Below are positions 25,069 to 38,915 of a stretch of DNA of 64,000 nt, piece after piece. The translations under genes were made by a program, and so were the position numbers. Positions within the stretch are counted from its first letter, which is position 1. Each line of letters starts with the position of its first letter. Origin of the DNA: Lepisosteus oculatus. Taxonomy: Eukaryota > Chordata > Actinopteri > Semionotiformes > Lepisosteidae. The notes beneath the pieces were generated by a model, which had not been told where the DNA came from, searched no databases, and saw only the letters and a program-made list of their open reading frames with translations. The DNA lies in contig NC_090723.1 of assembly GCF_040954835.1 (NCBI RefSeq), positions 4,040,001 through 4,104,000 of the forward strand, read 5' to 3'.

Positions 25069-27029
25069 TTCCTGAAGTGCGAGCAGCAGGCCTGTAGAAG
25101 CCAGGGATGATTTAATTACAGTGTCTATTTGCAATAATGACTACATGGTGCTTCATTTTTGGGGTGTGAAAACGAGAACTGCCAATCAGGGTGTAGTGCC
25201 CGCAGCGTCTGACCTAAGTGACCATGCAGAAAGAGCGCAGCTCTGCGTTTGTGAACGTGGCTCCTCGCAAGGCGTGCTCCTGGCAGGGATCCCCGCGGGG
25301 AATCCGTCTCTCTCCCCTGCTTGCTTCCCAAGGTGGGGAAAAAAAAGCGGGAACCCCAACAGAGACCGGAGCCGTGGCACGACTGAGTGAGCCGGCGGGC
25401 GTTGTGCTCACCTCAAGGCTACGCTTTTCAGCAGAGAAAAAAACAAGTCCTGCTGGCCTGGCCTCCTCTCGGCGTGTTTCTGCAGTTCCCCTGGCAGGGA
25501 ACAATCTCAGAGAAAAAATGCAGGAGGCAACAGCCCCAGCACATTTGCTTTGGATGTACAGCAGAGCAAGTCTTTCTCTTGAAACGGGAGCGTGTGTGTG
25601 GGGTTTTTTTTTTTAACTCTGCAAACATGAAACCAAACCAGATAACATCATTTATTTCCCCTTAAGTGAAATTCACATGGGGAGCCATTAGTAATTCACA
25701 AACACACACATTAAAAATGTGCTCAAACATTAAGCTCTCAACCGCATGGTCAAATGACACAACTACTGAGACGTGTTCGTTTTTTAGAGTGAAATCTACA
25801 TCCCCAAGGAAGAAAAAGAAACAAGCTTTATCAGAAGCCACCACTACATCTTTATTGTGTACCTGTTTAAGAAATCCTCAAGGTTTTCAGGCATAACATA
25901 CACAATTTTGATCCTTTGGGTCGTTGCACTGTTCCGAAGGTTTCGATTCCCAGCACTGAGGCAACCAGACTAGAACCCTGATGATCCTGATGAGCTTTTG
26001 ATGAAACACCTATAAAAGACCAACTCCCTGACCTTCAGCTGTCTCAGTTTTAAAATATAGTTCAGTTTCGTGAGAGATGAATGTACATTGTTGGCATGTC
26101 TTAACAATGGAGATTTATGTACCAAAACTATGTTTGCAATCTGTTACAGTGCCCAGGTGCTTAAATTCCTCGATTCCATATTCAGTCAGGACCCCGAACA
26201 GTTACAAACAAAAGGAGGCTGTTCAGAACATCTTGCCCGTTTGGTACTGATTAGCTACCGAACACTCTCTGAACGTGTCAACTAAAGCCTTTCCATGTTC
26301 AATGCCAGTTCCTTCTCTCTCTCTCCTCTACTATATTAAAAAAACCTCCAGCTCGAGTCTTTTGATTGTGGGCTGGAGTTTGAATTCTGCCCAAGAGGTC
26401 TCTCGGGACTTCCCAGCCCATCTCACATTTTCCACCTTTGCTTTCCAAGCTCTCCGCTCCCCTGAAATCTGCACACGTGTGTCCAGTCGTCTTGCCCGCA
26501 GTCCTGTATGTTCCTCCTGCTAGTCGGGGTTTTAGAGGGAAACATGACCTGTTCACAGAACGCCGTGTAGCCTGACCCCTTTTCACAGCGGCGTCCCTGC
26601 ACCCCAGTCCGTACATTCAGGGCAAAACCCCTAATGTGCCGCATTTATCCCAGTCCCACAGCTGGAAACTCTTCTCTTCCCTGGGGCTTGTGCTTCTGTG
26701 AGGTGGGATCAATGGTACTGCGTGGGATTCTGCTGTGCTTCCTTGACTGATTTACAGGCGTCTCCAGTATTTCCACAGCACTGGTCGATAACATTCTTGC
26801 CTCTTTTCTTAGGAAATTACGAATCACTCCCCCAAGTTTCAAAACTCATTGTAATGGACCCTGACTTTCATCCATTTTTCATGATCGTTTGCCAACGGCG
26901 ACAGGCAAACCGAATTCTACTATGAGCTTGTCCTGTAAACCCTGCTGAACACATTCTAGAATGCATGCTGTGCTCTGTTCCAAAAGGTGTGGTCTTATTT
27001 CACCGCGGGTGGGATACATGCTGGGTGTT

Positions 27030-27345
27030 ATACTGCAGCACGGCGGTCAGCAGTCCTGGAGCTGGACATGCAATCCCGGACTTGGGGAGCTACAGTATCT
27101 GTGTGGACTGCGGATGTTCTCCTTGTGTTCACATGGGTTTTCCTCCCACAGTCCGGAGGCATGCTGCTAGGTTAATGAGCCTCTGGGGAAGCTGGCCCTC
27201 GTGTGAGTGTGTGTGGATGTCAGTGTTTGTGTGTCGGCTTTGTGGTGGACTTGGTGTCCCTGCCTCGTGCCTGTTGCTTGCTGGGATTGGCTCCGGCTCA
27301 CCTGTGACCCTAAATTGGAAGAAGCAGTTACAATGGACAGATATA
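27030..27345 (+). mobile_element. tRNA-headed SINE
   Basis: Sense landmarks: a diverged head with gcggtcagcagtcc, gtgtggactgcggatg, ttcctcccacagtccggagg, a GTGTG-rich centre, tgttgcttgctggg, ggctccggctcacctgtgac and gaagcagttacaatgg. The 3' half is well preserved. Confidence 0.75.
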
Positions 27346-28205
27346 AATGGCTGACCCAGCGCTCTGACCTCACGCTTCTCTCCCTGTCTGTGTGTCTCCT
27401 GGAGAGCAAGCTGGGGTATGCGAAAAGACAAATTCCTAATGCAAGAAATTGTATATGGCTGATAAAGTGATCTTATCTCATTTTCTTATATATTGCTTTA
27501 GATTAGAGTTATCAAATTCCACTTACAAAGCGTTTCTAACCTATTACATAATAATCAAGTGTTACCCAAGATCAAGACAAATACTAAAAATATAAATCAT
27601 GAGCTCCTGGGCGTGTCTGACTGCAACGCTTTGCCTTTTATTCCTTTGAGAGGCAGTATTTTTGTCAACACATTCAACTTCAGCCTTTGGAGTGTTGGGT
27701 TGTTCTCCAGCTTCGCAAGCTCATGATCCCACCAAACGGGCTAGATGGGACCAGTGCCCTGCTCTCGTCTGAAACCTTTATTTAATTCCTGTGCTGCAAA
27801 GACATATTGTCTAAACGCTGACAGATATTCTTTTTATACATACATTCATAAAGCATGCTGAATATGCTGACAGGCCATTGCAAAACATCACCGCAGCCGA
27901 AATTGCGTTATAACTTATTGCACCATGTATCAGTAAACTATTAATCTGAACTTTAAAGTCGCTCATAAACCCACGGAGACTTGATAACTTTGTAAGCACC
28001 TACAGCGGCCTGATTTATTAATTTATTAACACAGATAAACAGAAGCTGAACAATATCTTTCTTCAACTGGTGTCTAACCTGACATTCACTATTCTGTAGG
28101 ACTTTATAAACACTGAAAACACCCAGATCACACGTGAATGCTGAAAATCCTCACTCAATTCACATTCACACTGCCCTGCCTGGACACAATATATTACTTT
28201 TAATA

Positions 28206-28307
28206 GGAACAAGTAAAGGTTCGTCCCGTGCTGAAAAGAAAAGAATCGCAGCGTTATGGCTGTGGAGCCTTCTTCTGTTTTCTTCGGAATAAACCTTTAC
28301 TTGTTCC
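28206..28307. repeat. Inverted repeat with 16-base perfect arms
   Basis: The left arm GGAACAAGTAAAGGTT (28206-28221) is the exact reverse complement of the right arm AACCTTTACTTGTTCC (28292-28307). About 70 bases lie between, and there is further weaker matching inside the arms. The sequence resembles a dispersed fish repeat ending aataaacctttacttgttcc, here present as two ends facing each other. Confidence 0.85.
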
Positions 28308-28654
28308 TTTGCAGCCTGCGCGCGCAGACGCGGCTCCCCACTGGAATTACTTTCAATAACCGCTTATCCGATTCTGGTTGACCCAGGCTGACCCAGAGCC
28401 TGTCCCGGGCCTGGAAGCGCTGGGCACAAGGCGAGATCCGCCCTTAACAAAGACCTGACCGTGGTCCGCCGATAAAAGCAAGCAGCTCACCTTCAACATG
28501 CAAGTAAAGGGCAGGAATCCCAGCGCGAGTGGGGTTCAGCGGGGCACTGGGGAGTGAACAGACATATAACCGGCAGGACTGAGCACCTGACATTTACCGT
28601 AAGGTCCAAGTCCCTCCGGAGAAGACGATGGAAGTTGCCATCCCACTCACTCAG

Positions 28655-28752
28655 TCGTGCAAACGCTGGACTGGAATGTGGGACAACAGGCCAGTCAATC
28701 GCAGGACAGACACACTCACACCAGGGCCCGTTTACAGAAGTCAATTAGCCGT
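28655..28752 (-). mobile_element. tRNA-headed SINE fragment
   Basis: Antisense central segment only: ccagtcaatcgcaggacagacacactcacacc, then cagaagtcaatta. Head and tail are absent. Confidence 0.5.
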
Positions 28753-31700
28753 ACCAGCATGTCTTCAGCCCTTTTGGTGGGGACCGGATCTGAAATGAAT
28801 ATAAAAAGCCTCAATTGCTGTTGACCAAATTAAAATTCGGGAGCGATTATTATATACAATTCACTTTCTCCGCAGCTGTCCTGCCTCCTAATCGTTCCTA
28901 ACCCCATTCCCCAAAAGCACACCTGTACTGTCACAGTCCCCTCACGCACCCCTCCTCCACTCCAGCCCCCTCCTTGCAGTGACCCCTGGTTCACTCCCAG
29001 CCCCCAGCCGAGCGGGCTAAACCACATCTCGTCATGTCTAAATACTCCATAAACATCCTCGTGCCACCTGTTCATGAGGAAGAAAACGGCACACCTGGGC
29101 TGACTGAACAGCTGGCACATGGAGAGAGTAGCCAGTTGGAAACCTCACTCCCTCTGACTGCCAGTTTCCCCCCTTGTTTTCCTCATTAACAGGAGGTTTT
29201 CTCACAAAGCCGCCTCTCGCCACCTTGGGATCCTCAAAGCTCTGATTATACTGTTCAAGGACCTGCCCGCAGAGCCCAAGAGCCTACAGCTGAATTCCCC
29301 AGATCTCGGCTTGAGGCTGAGACCATGGGCAAGAACTTCAATGCACTGGGAGCTGTGCTTAGCAAGAAAGCTAAACTTGTCTCTGGGCCGACTGATGTAC
29401 TGTATATAATCAACTGATGGAATTAAAGGAGAAGATGATCTGTCGGTATGTACAGTAGCTGAGGTTGAATTAAGTCAGCCCTGGTCCTGGACTGCCTTTA
29501 GTCTTCTGGCCTTCATTCCTACTGTTATCAAGGACAGTAATCAAGCTCTATTGGCTCCATCCAAGAATATTAGGACTACCACACAGGTGAGAATGAGAAA
29601 TTTTAGGCAGATTACTTTGACCTGCCTACCTTCCCCCCCTCTTCTTTCAACACACCAGAGCCTACACAGTACCGGAAGCTCAGTGCTCAGTGGACGGGAA
29701 TAGCAGAGTTCCAGCCGACCAATCGCATCCTTCACTCAGTGACAATCAGCCTATCGTGTGCCAGCAGCTGGAGAATCACAGTCACAGTCAGCTAGTGACA
29801 TGACTCAGGCTCGAACCCTTGATGCCTGGATCAGAGAGCTGAACTCACCTCAGCCCATGACAATCTTATTCGTAGACTTTGAATAAAACGAGCAGCGATG
29901 TGTGCATTAGAATGATTATGATAATGGGCCATGGATACTTTAATTCATGGCTTTTCTTAGAGTCACCCCAGCCTCAGAAAGGGGAAAGACAAACACAGCT
30001 GTGTGGGAATCAGGTCAGAGATAAATAAGGGGGCATTTCAGATGTAAACTTCCAACTCCACAGGAGAAGGGAAGAGCCCCGCGATAGAGCCTGCTGGTGT
30101 TTCAGATCCCCACTGACCGTTCCTCCGTGCTCTTTCATCAGAGTGAAGCTCATCTGTTGCTCATGTGGGGCCGTCACACCATGTTCCCCTGTGCGTGTGT
30201 AACCAAGACCGCCCAGCAGTCTGCTGCCCTGAACTCTTCACCTCCAGGGATCGACCCCCGAGATTGTGAGTGATGCCGTCCTTCCATTAATCTAATCGGG
30301 GGTGAAGTCAGAGTGCAGACAACATGCAAGCCCTGGCCAACAACAATAAAAAACTTCCTGCCTACTTTAAAGCCCAACACAAAGAGGGACACTTCCCTTT
30401 AATGGAACACAAAAACAGTTTTTTATTGTGCTTTAAATTGAATCAGTGACTCACGTCAACACCGGCTGTGGAGATACAGTAGTTGCTGTGTTGTACTTTC
30501 TTTGCTAATCACACCAATCAGTCCAGGTGTTGCTCCAGGGATCACCAAGTACAATACATGCTCTAGCCTACGAAATACAAACAAATATGCAGGGTTTTTT
30601 TAGATTTTAAAGCTTCTCCTAAAGACTTCAAATCTAGCTGTTTCTTTCAGTTTTAAATCCTTACCACAACTGCATGGTGTTCTTGAGCCGTTCCCCTGGG
30701 TTAACCATATTTATAACCACGGAGGTATTAAACTGCACCACACTGTCCTCTTCACATTAATTCAACAAGCTCTGCAGATCCTTTATCATTCTTCACCACA
30801 CTTCACTCTGCCTTTACGCTCAGGAAGAATTTTAAAATGAAATGAATAAAGCACAAAGAAATCCACGCATCGTTTTTTATCCCGACACTTTGAGACCACA
30901 AACCTTCACGCCTCGAGGTCAACACCGACATTTAATGCCCTCTCAGCCCAATATCAAGTGGCATCTCTGCCACCAGGACCAGTTACTGTTGTTTGGAAGA
31001 CACAGCCCAGCAGAGCCATTTTGCTGAGAACACACTGCTGGTTTTGATCATTACTTTGCCTTCCTTCAATTTCCCATAGTAACGTGCAGACAGATAAGGG
31101 GACAGCAGGAATAAACTTCTATGCTCCATTAACTGGCTTGATGGCCTCCAGCTCAAGGGCACTTTGGGTTTACAGGAGCCTTTTCAGAACCGACCATTAG
31201 TTTCCACACAGGAAGCGAGACATGGAAGCGTCTGCCTGCTTCCCTGCTCTCTTCTTACAGTTGAGAGCGGCCGGGCTGTGTTCTTCTGCTATGCCACCCA
31301 CTCGGTTTGGAACAGCCAGCCGCGCGCGTGTTCACATCTCGGCTCTCAGAGGAAGTGGCAAGTGCGGACAGCTTCCTCTGACCCGCCCACCTCTGCGCCC
31401 TTTGGCTTTTGACCTTTTCATGGGGCTACAGGGTCACACACAAGAGATCCAAGGGTACAAGGGTGGAGGGGGCCTGCCTGCCACCGGTGAAGTTGCAGGG
31501 GTCACTGTTTCAGTAGGAGTGGAGAGAGCCCTTACTGACTTGTCCCAGTTCCTACCCTCAGCACCCTCCTTTCCTTGGTGAATCTAGGCCACAACGGGGT
31601 TAATGACATGGGCCAGGCATGGCCCTGCAACGTCTCAATGTTGGGGGTTACTGTTTGAGCCAGGTGGGGTGGCCCTGGAGTAAAGGTTCTGAAAGTGAAC

Positions 31701-33601
31701 AATCACCCAGCCCCAGGACTCCATGACCCTGACTCAGAACACAGGCATGTTCCAGGCCTAAGGGAGGGACCGCCAAATATTTCTCTTGCAAAATGCTTTT
31801 TCCTCCTAATCTTCCAACAATTGGCCATCCCACAATGTCAGGCTCTCATACAGAAATGCAAAAATATATATTGTACAGTACTAAGGACATTTTAACACTT
31901 TGTCTGCAGTTTAAGTGAACAATGTCAAGTGAAAACACTTTTCACACATGGAAAAACAGCCCAAGTCAACATGTGGGCGAGTCTGTCTCTTCTGACTGAT
32001 GTCATACCTTTATTTGGCTATCCATTGTTTCGCCCCAGCTTTCAACACTTGGGCAATGTTTTGGTCTGATATTACAGCAAAATATTTAAGAAGTGTCAGT
32101 GAGAAACTAAAAATACAATGTGGCATGGTAGACAGTATAGATAAACAAGTACACTGATCAACGAATCACTATTCCTTCCACTGACCAGATTAATGATGAT
32201 CAATATTACTCTGTATCAATGTCTATTAATCTTTTAATAATGTTTTATTAACGTATTGGAAACTGAAAAAAAGAAATAACAATTTTTATATCATGCTGTG
32301 TGCAGTGATTAAGCATCAGATGTTAATTTAGAACTGTAACACTTAAATCAGATGTTAATTTCTTTATGTCTAACAGTGTAATACAATTTCTGAAGAATAA
32401 TGCATGCCGCTTGGAGCCAAAACTAACATTAACATACTTTCTTGTTTTTCTGACCTCTGGAATAAACCATGTGTGTGCCTCCCTTTAAGACACACCTCCT
32501 GCATGACATGTTGCCAGTCTCTTTGCCTTAAAACTGGGATTTTCTTATCTTGAAGGCACAGACATCGACCTCAGGCTAGACTCAGATGGGCTTCCATCTC
32601 CACAAATATGACCCTATAGCCTTCTTGTAGATACGTTGAGGAAAATATCACCAGCCTTAATTTTCCTGCATCTCCTCATGATTTCCGCTGTGGCCCAGTC
32701 CTTTTCCGGGGGACGTCTAGACAATTTTTTTTATGATTACCTCCGAGAGTCACAGGGATAAGCTGGACCTCAACCAGGAAGCAGCGCATGTAATTTAAAG
32801 CACGTAAACAAACACACCAGCATACATTTATTACAAATAAACCGTTTTGCATGCGTGCATGTTTTTAATGAAGCAAATAAGCAATCCACCTACGACTAAA
32901 TTCCTGTTTGCATATTTTCAGTATGGTTCAGAGTCTGTATTTTGAAGCCTGACGAGTTAACAGGCCTCAACAGCTCTAGATGAATAGGCACTGTATATAC
33001 AATAGTCTAGATATCTCGTAAACTTAAATGCAGCGTTTAAAACATTAAAGTAATTATTTGGGTGACTACTGACCCTTTTTACTAATCACACCGGAACACA
33101 AATGCTTCCGTACAGTTTACTGGGAAAATTGCTGCTGTTGATTTCTTTCCCTTTTTGCCTTTTGATCCTAGAGGGGGCAGTGATTACAATTAGTTGGAGC
33201 CAGTAGCTCTGGCTGTACAGTATATTGAAACTCACAGCAACGCAATGTGGCCTTCCAGGGTAAAAGAAGTGGACTGTACCCTTTATCCCGAAAGACTGGC
33301 ACAGCCAGGACACAATCTGGGAACATGGATGCGGAGCTGCTATGATTCATCATCACCATTTTCTAACCATGATGGTGAGGGTCGTGATGGTAACTGGCTG
33401 GGCAGGGCCTTTCCCCAGCAACAGCCTCCAGCTCCTCCTGCCCCAGCTCCCAGAGCAGGGGGCTTTTCCCAGTGGGCTGAGCCGGGTACACCAACAGAGG
33501 GGGCAGCTTGACAGAAGAGGGGGGGGATAGGCATCAACTCTCTTCTCTCGGTCCGGAGGAGCAGTAACTCTGCTCCAGGGTCCCCCCAAGACTGCCGAGC
33601 T

Positions 33602-33615
33602 CCCCCCCCCCCCCC
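33602..33615. repeat. C14 homopolymer
   Basis: Fourteen C in a row, adjoining the LINE fragment to its right. Its exact length is prone to sequencing error. Confidence 0.85.
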
Positions 33616-33624
33616 ATGAAGAGA

Positions 33625-33865
33625 AAGCCCAGCAGCCTGACAGAGAAAACCTCATTTCCTCAGCTTGTATCTGCCATCTCTTGGTCTCAGTCACTACCCA
33701 GAGCTCATGCCTATAGGTGAGGATGGGGCCGCAGGTCGACCAGAAAAACGAGAGCTTTGTCTGGAAACTTACAGTAGCTCCTGCTTCATCACCGCGGCTC
33801 GGGGCAGCGTCCGCATTACTGCGCTCAATCCCACAATCCCCTCCGCCCTCCTTCCGATTCATCTC
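33625..33865 (-). mobile_element. LINE reverse-transcriptase 3' fragment (degenerate)
   Basis: The minus strand reads FQTKLSFFWSTCGPILTYRH then ELWVVTETKRWQIQAEEM. This matches the LTYGHELWV.TE..RSRIQAAEMSF pattern typical of the C-terminal part of fish non-LTR retrotransposon polymerases. Only about 80 residues are left and the catalytic region is absent, so this is a dead fragment. Confidence 0.65.
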
Positions 33866-36800
33866 TATTAAGAAAAAATAAAGTGCCGTGGGTTTTCAAA
33901 CACAACGAAAAGACATTCTCAGGTCAAACTCGATAAGTCAAATGCTCGCAGCCAAGCTTTGTCATCAAATCTATATCACTGCCAGGATGTAGTGCAAAAT
34001 GTTGTTTGGGGCTGGAGAGAAGTCAACATATAACTTCAAAATTAAAGCCAGCTCTTTTACTTTAGGATAATGGCCATAATAATTCAAACACCCTTTTGTT
34101 CAGACAGGCTAATAGGCATGTACATCTAAGATTCATCCCCCTCAGCTCTTTTTTCCCCTCTTCACTGTAGGGTCTGCACTCTGCTGTATAACTCTATTCA
34201 CAGGCTTCAGGCTGCCTCTGGCTGTAATGGAACTCCTTCAAGTGTGGCGAGACTTTAATAGCTTGGCGAATCCAATCGCCACAGACAGTGACAGATTCGA
34301 CGCACAGTCATCGGGTCCCAGCAGGGTTCTGGTGATTTGCAGCCAGAAGTCAGAATGAGATTCCACTGAACCCCCATCACCCTCCTAACTTTTCACAGAT
34401 GCTGCCGGTTCCTCAGTTCTGTGCCTTTATTTCTGCACGTTCCAATTTTGTAACCTCAGGCTCTCACAGAATCAACTTCGCCTGATTCCACCCACTAACA
34501 CTCACCTGGCCAACACAGACAAGTGAATTCGATTTTAAAGCAAAAAGTTAATGACATTTCCTTCCGCTTCCCACGGAAGAACACTTAAAATAGGAAGTAT
34601 ATAAGGGATCACAGTCAAAATACAGTGATTGTTAGATCATGGAATACAACCATTGTGTATAAATGGTAAGGCTTTTAATAACACTCTTCGAGGCGGTTTG
34701 GAATAGTCTAATCTGCAGAAAGTTTTCAACCTCACAGTAGCCAGGCATAATACAAACCTAATTGTCATATGTAACTAAGTCTAAAACAATGTAATATTTC
34801 TAAAGAAAATCTGTTTCTTATGTTTCATATTCAGTATCATTTACATGACATACAGTAGCATGTTTATTAACTTCTGTCTGTCTATGACAGGTTCAATGAA
34901 AACTCCAAGTGCTTCTCAGAAAGAAGTTTATGTTCTCTTTTTCCAGCTCTAAGCTGTAAACGAGAGTTGGTCCTTTCCAAAAAACTACCCAGTTCGCCAG
35001 GGTTTGCACTGGCTATCTAGATCTGACAAATAAAGTAAATCTACATAAGGGTAAATGATCAGACCAAGACAAGACATGAAGAGCAGGAGTTGCTGTTTGA
35101 TTGAGTAATTCACTCACATCAAAACTGTTAGCTAGATTAGAAACACAGTTCCAATGAGCTGAGTGCAGACAGACCCACCATCAGCCCATACTGTATGTGA
35201 TTCTGCTCTTTAATGGGCTTCAAAATGAGCACTGCCACTTAACACAGTGCTAGAGAGAAATCTACCAGTTGAGCAACCTAAAAGCATCCTAAAAAAGCTC
35301 AGAATATGCAGCTCAAAAATAAGTGTGGCCTTAAAAACACAAAGTATTTTGTAACATGCTGTTGGTCCCAAATGTAATATTGCCTAACCAAACACATGTG
35401 GATGCACACACTCTAATACTTCCCAAACGGCCCTGTCAGTTGTACTGTATATTATTTCAGGCAGAGTTGTTGATTATACAGGAAGAGGTTTTCAGTTTCT
35501 GGCTTAATTGCAGGGCTCAGAGCAATTTTTTTAGTTTAAATTTATAATCCTTGTTATGAAAAAAGGATTTATGGCCAATTGTCAAAGTTCAACTTTCCCT
35601 GCAGTGTTCCACGAGTTGACAGGTGATAACACAAAGCAGGTAAACACCTTGAAGTCAATAACCTACAGTAGTAAAGGTGAGGGGGAATCTCTAAAGGCCT
35701 GATGTTTAATCCCTTGATTCATGAAAGTTCTCGGCTGATAGAGGCCAAACTGCATATGGATCCTAAGAATTACACCTGCCCTTTACTGTAAAAGGCATAC
35801 AGGGAGAGGGCGAGAATAGATAGAAAATGGCAGCAAATTAGTCTAAAAATGTAAGCCAGAGAAAACACACACACATGCACGAGACTGGAACAGCCAATTA
35901 ACTCACTCCCTCACGCCCCATCAATCTGGAATCATTAGGCTTCGTTACTCCAGCAGGAGAGGAGTGCAGAAAGGAGGGCTGATGACACTGTGAGCTCACC
36001 GCTGTCCATCAGGGGGGACATGTGCCTTTACCATTTGAATGGCCAGCCTGGGAGTCTCGGGGGGCTCTTTTTAAAACAGGGGAGCACCAGGCTGTCTGGG
36101 ATTGTGTTTAAAGGCTGCAACAGTCCTGCAGGCTCAGCACAAACTGTGCGAAAGAGACTGAACTCGTCACGGAGCTGCAGGAGCTCTGGAGGGGACAAAG
36201 ATCAAAGACCGTCAAGCACCTTCCAAGCCAAAGGAAACCATTTAGAGCCAATTCTGATCATGGCAGACAGCGTTTTGGAAGCATTGTGAGATGCAAATGT
36301 TCAAAAGGTTCCTGCACACTGCAGGTAGACAAGGAATGAACGTGTGAAGACAGCTGAGGCTGACTGACATGCCACCGAAGAGCCTGGCAGAGACATTCAC
36401 AAACAAAAAGGAAGGGTAAAAAATGCTCAGCTCCTGAAGCACAATCCTGTGCGCCGAATGGAAAACGCATTTCGCCTCCTTTTTCTATGTAACTTCTTTC
36501 TGCCTGCTGAAGTGTATATAAGCAAGAGCAGTTTTAGAAATACCAACTACAGCACTCAGATAAGCTGAAATAATCTAACATGTTGATATACTGGACAGCA
36601 ATAAGCATTAAAATTAATCAGCCTTCTATCGAGGCCAGTAAAACAATAAAAGAACAGTTATCATCCCATTCTATACTCCCCTGATGTTTTTCCAGAGCTC
36701 TAATATGTCTTCCTGCTATCTCAGCCGTAATCAGAAGTGACAAAGATCTGTGAAAAACATACAGAAGGCTGCTTGCAGCTCATTACCTAACATCCTACAT

Positions 36801-37794
36801 GCATAAACCACATCGTTCAGAGTTTAGATCTGAGCTAAATAACAGGAGCTGACGTTCCTTTTTCACATACAGCTGACTCTGCATTCTTCAGTCTCTAGAT
36901 TAGCTTAATTAGCCCTAAAGCAATCAATAACTATCGTACTGTACCCAGTGCCAGTGTTTCACAATAACCAAAACCCTCTCAGCTACATCAGATTCTGTTG
37001 TGTACAAAAGGTACAAACACTGTTTAGCTGAACAATAAAATGGCCCATTTTTATATTTTAGTGTGCATGCCTATTCATGAAGGCCTGCTTTTTTTCCAGT
37101 TTTCTATGTCTTAGGGTATCAAATTTGAGTGTCTTAGGGAATTTAAATTGGAGGAGTAAAATTATACTATGTGTGATTTAGTAGTATTTGGAATATTTAA
37201 TGTAGATTTGATCATCAACTCTGCTAGAAGGTTATTGCTGCTCTGGAGGCAGTCCAAACGGAGAACAACCAGACTAAATCTACTGTAGGTCTGAAAGGTC
37301 AGGGTGTCAGTTTCGGTAGGGTGCTGCAAACGTGTGCACTCAAGCCACATGTACCCACTTGCCCCAGTCTCTCCATTAAGCTTCTACATTGTGCTCTGGA
37401 CACCCTTACCGTGCAAGCTCCCCCCACAACAACCGCTGCCCCAGTACAAGAGGGTTTATATTCAAAAATGATGGTGAACCTATTAGTAGAGAACAGGGCT
37501 TAGGTCAGGGCCACACTCTGGATGGGACACAGGGACTGTGTAGAGACTCCAGCTAAGCATGACTTTGCATGACTGGAGGATTTGGTAGATATCTGTCATA
37601 AAAAAATGCTTAAAATCAGCACTTTTCCCACACAAACACAGGACCTCCATATCAGCTGTTATAAAATACGTCAGCTTCCCTACCTGTAATTAACTGTACT
37701 GGCTACTTTATGTGCTCTAGACGATTGTGGTTATAAACTTCTGTACCTTAAAGAAACATTTACAGTTCGTTGTAAAAATGTACAACTTTTGCAA

Positions 37795-37905
37795 TGGACT
37801 GCCATCCTGTCCAGGGTGCGCCCTGCCTTGTGCCTGTTGCTTGCTGGGATAGGCTCCGGCTCCCTCGCCCCCTCTATTGAATAAAGCAGTTAGAAAATGG
37901 ATAAG
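37795..37905 (+). mobile_element. tRNA-headed SINE, 3' end only
   Basis: Sense 3' landmarks: catcctgtccagggtgcgc, tgttgcttgctgggataggc, tccggctccct and aaagcagttagaaaatgga. 5' truncated. Confidence 0.8.
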
Positions 37906-38667
37906 AATGACTGCAATTACTGATTTCGAATGTTATTGATCTACATCAGCTGCATTTAGATCCTTATGTGTTGCAGCCCTGAATATTGAAAGACGTCCCT
38001 TCAATATTAATTTTAAAATCCCATTATCTTGTCACTCCAATGAGTTTGGTACGAAAAAGCTGTGGGGAATTGTTCCTCGCATGGTTACATGTTTACAGCA
38101 AGGGTCGGGACTGAGGTGGAAAAGATGATTTTCATTCACGTACAGTATGTGACTCTGGAACTCCCAGCTCGTTAATATCGAAGGAATGCCTTTCACATTT
38201 AATCACAATTTCTTCCTTCCCTGGTTTTGTGTTCCCAAGGTAGTTCTCTTTCATTTTCATCTGTGTAGCTCATTTTCTGCCACCCTGATGAACTCACTTA
38301 CACCAGCTCCTCAAACCAGCAAAATAAAACCCAGCAGGCTAGGAAAAGACCTGAAAACTGAGAGCATGAATGTTGGGGTGGGGAAGGGATTAAGAGACGG
38401 ACAGTGCTCTACAGCTCACTTACAGTACCTCTGTGGAATAATATCTGGTGCCTGAATGTTCCAGCCCGATGTTCTGTCTGGAGAGAAAAACATTCCCACA
38501 TTCTGCTCATGGTAAATTAGTTAGGAAAGCTGCCAGACTGCCACAGGAAGAAGCAAAAATCTGCTCCAGCAATCAGGGCTACTCAACAGTGGCCCATCAG
38601 AGCCTCTCTGCTGCAGCACCTCAGTCTGTCCAGCCAATTCACAAGCGCTTCATCGAACTCGGTGCTG

Positions 38668-38915
38668 AAGAAGCCGGGAAGCAATGGGCGCAAGGCAGGG
38701 TACATACACCCTGGACAGAACGCCAACCCATCGCAGGGCACATCTACTGTAGGTACAGACACACTCTCGCACCAGGGGGTGTTTTCTCAGAAGACAATTA
38801 ACCCTCCCCTCTGCGAACACACAGTGAGAACCTACAAACTCCACGCAATTAGAACCCAGGTCCAGAATTGAACCCAGGGCTCCAACAGGGCAAGACAGCA
38901 ACCACTATGCAGTGG
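38668..38915 (-). mobile_element. tRNA-headed SINE
   Basis: Antisense landmarks across the element: gcaatgggcgcaaggcaggg, gccaacccatcgcagggc, acactctcgcacc, aacctacaaactccac, ttgaacccagggctcc (B-box side) and gcaaccactatgcag (head). Confidence 0.8.

Noticed and set aside
26965..27354. 129-residue plus-strand ORF
   Set aside because: It is mostly the translation of a SINE body; the CVCV-like text comes from GT repeats.
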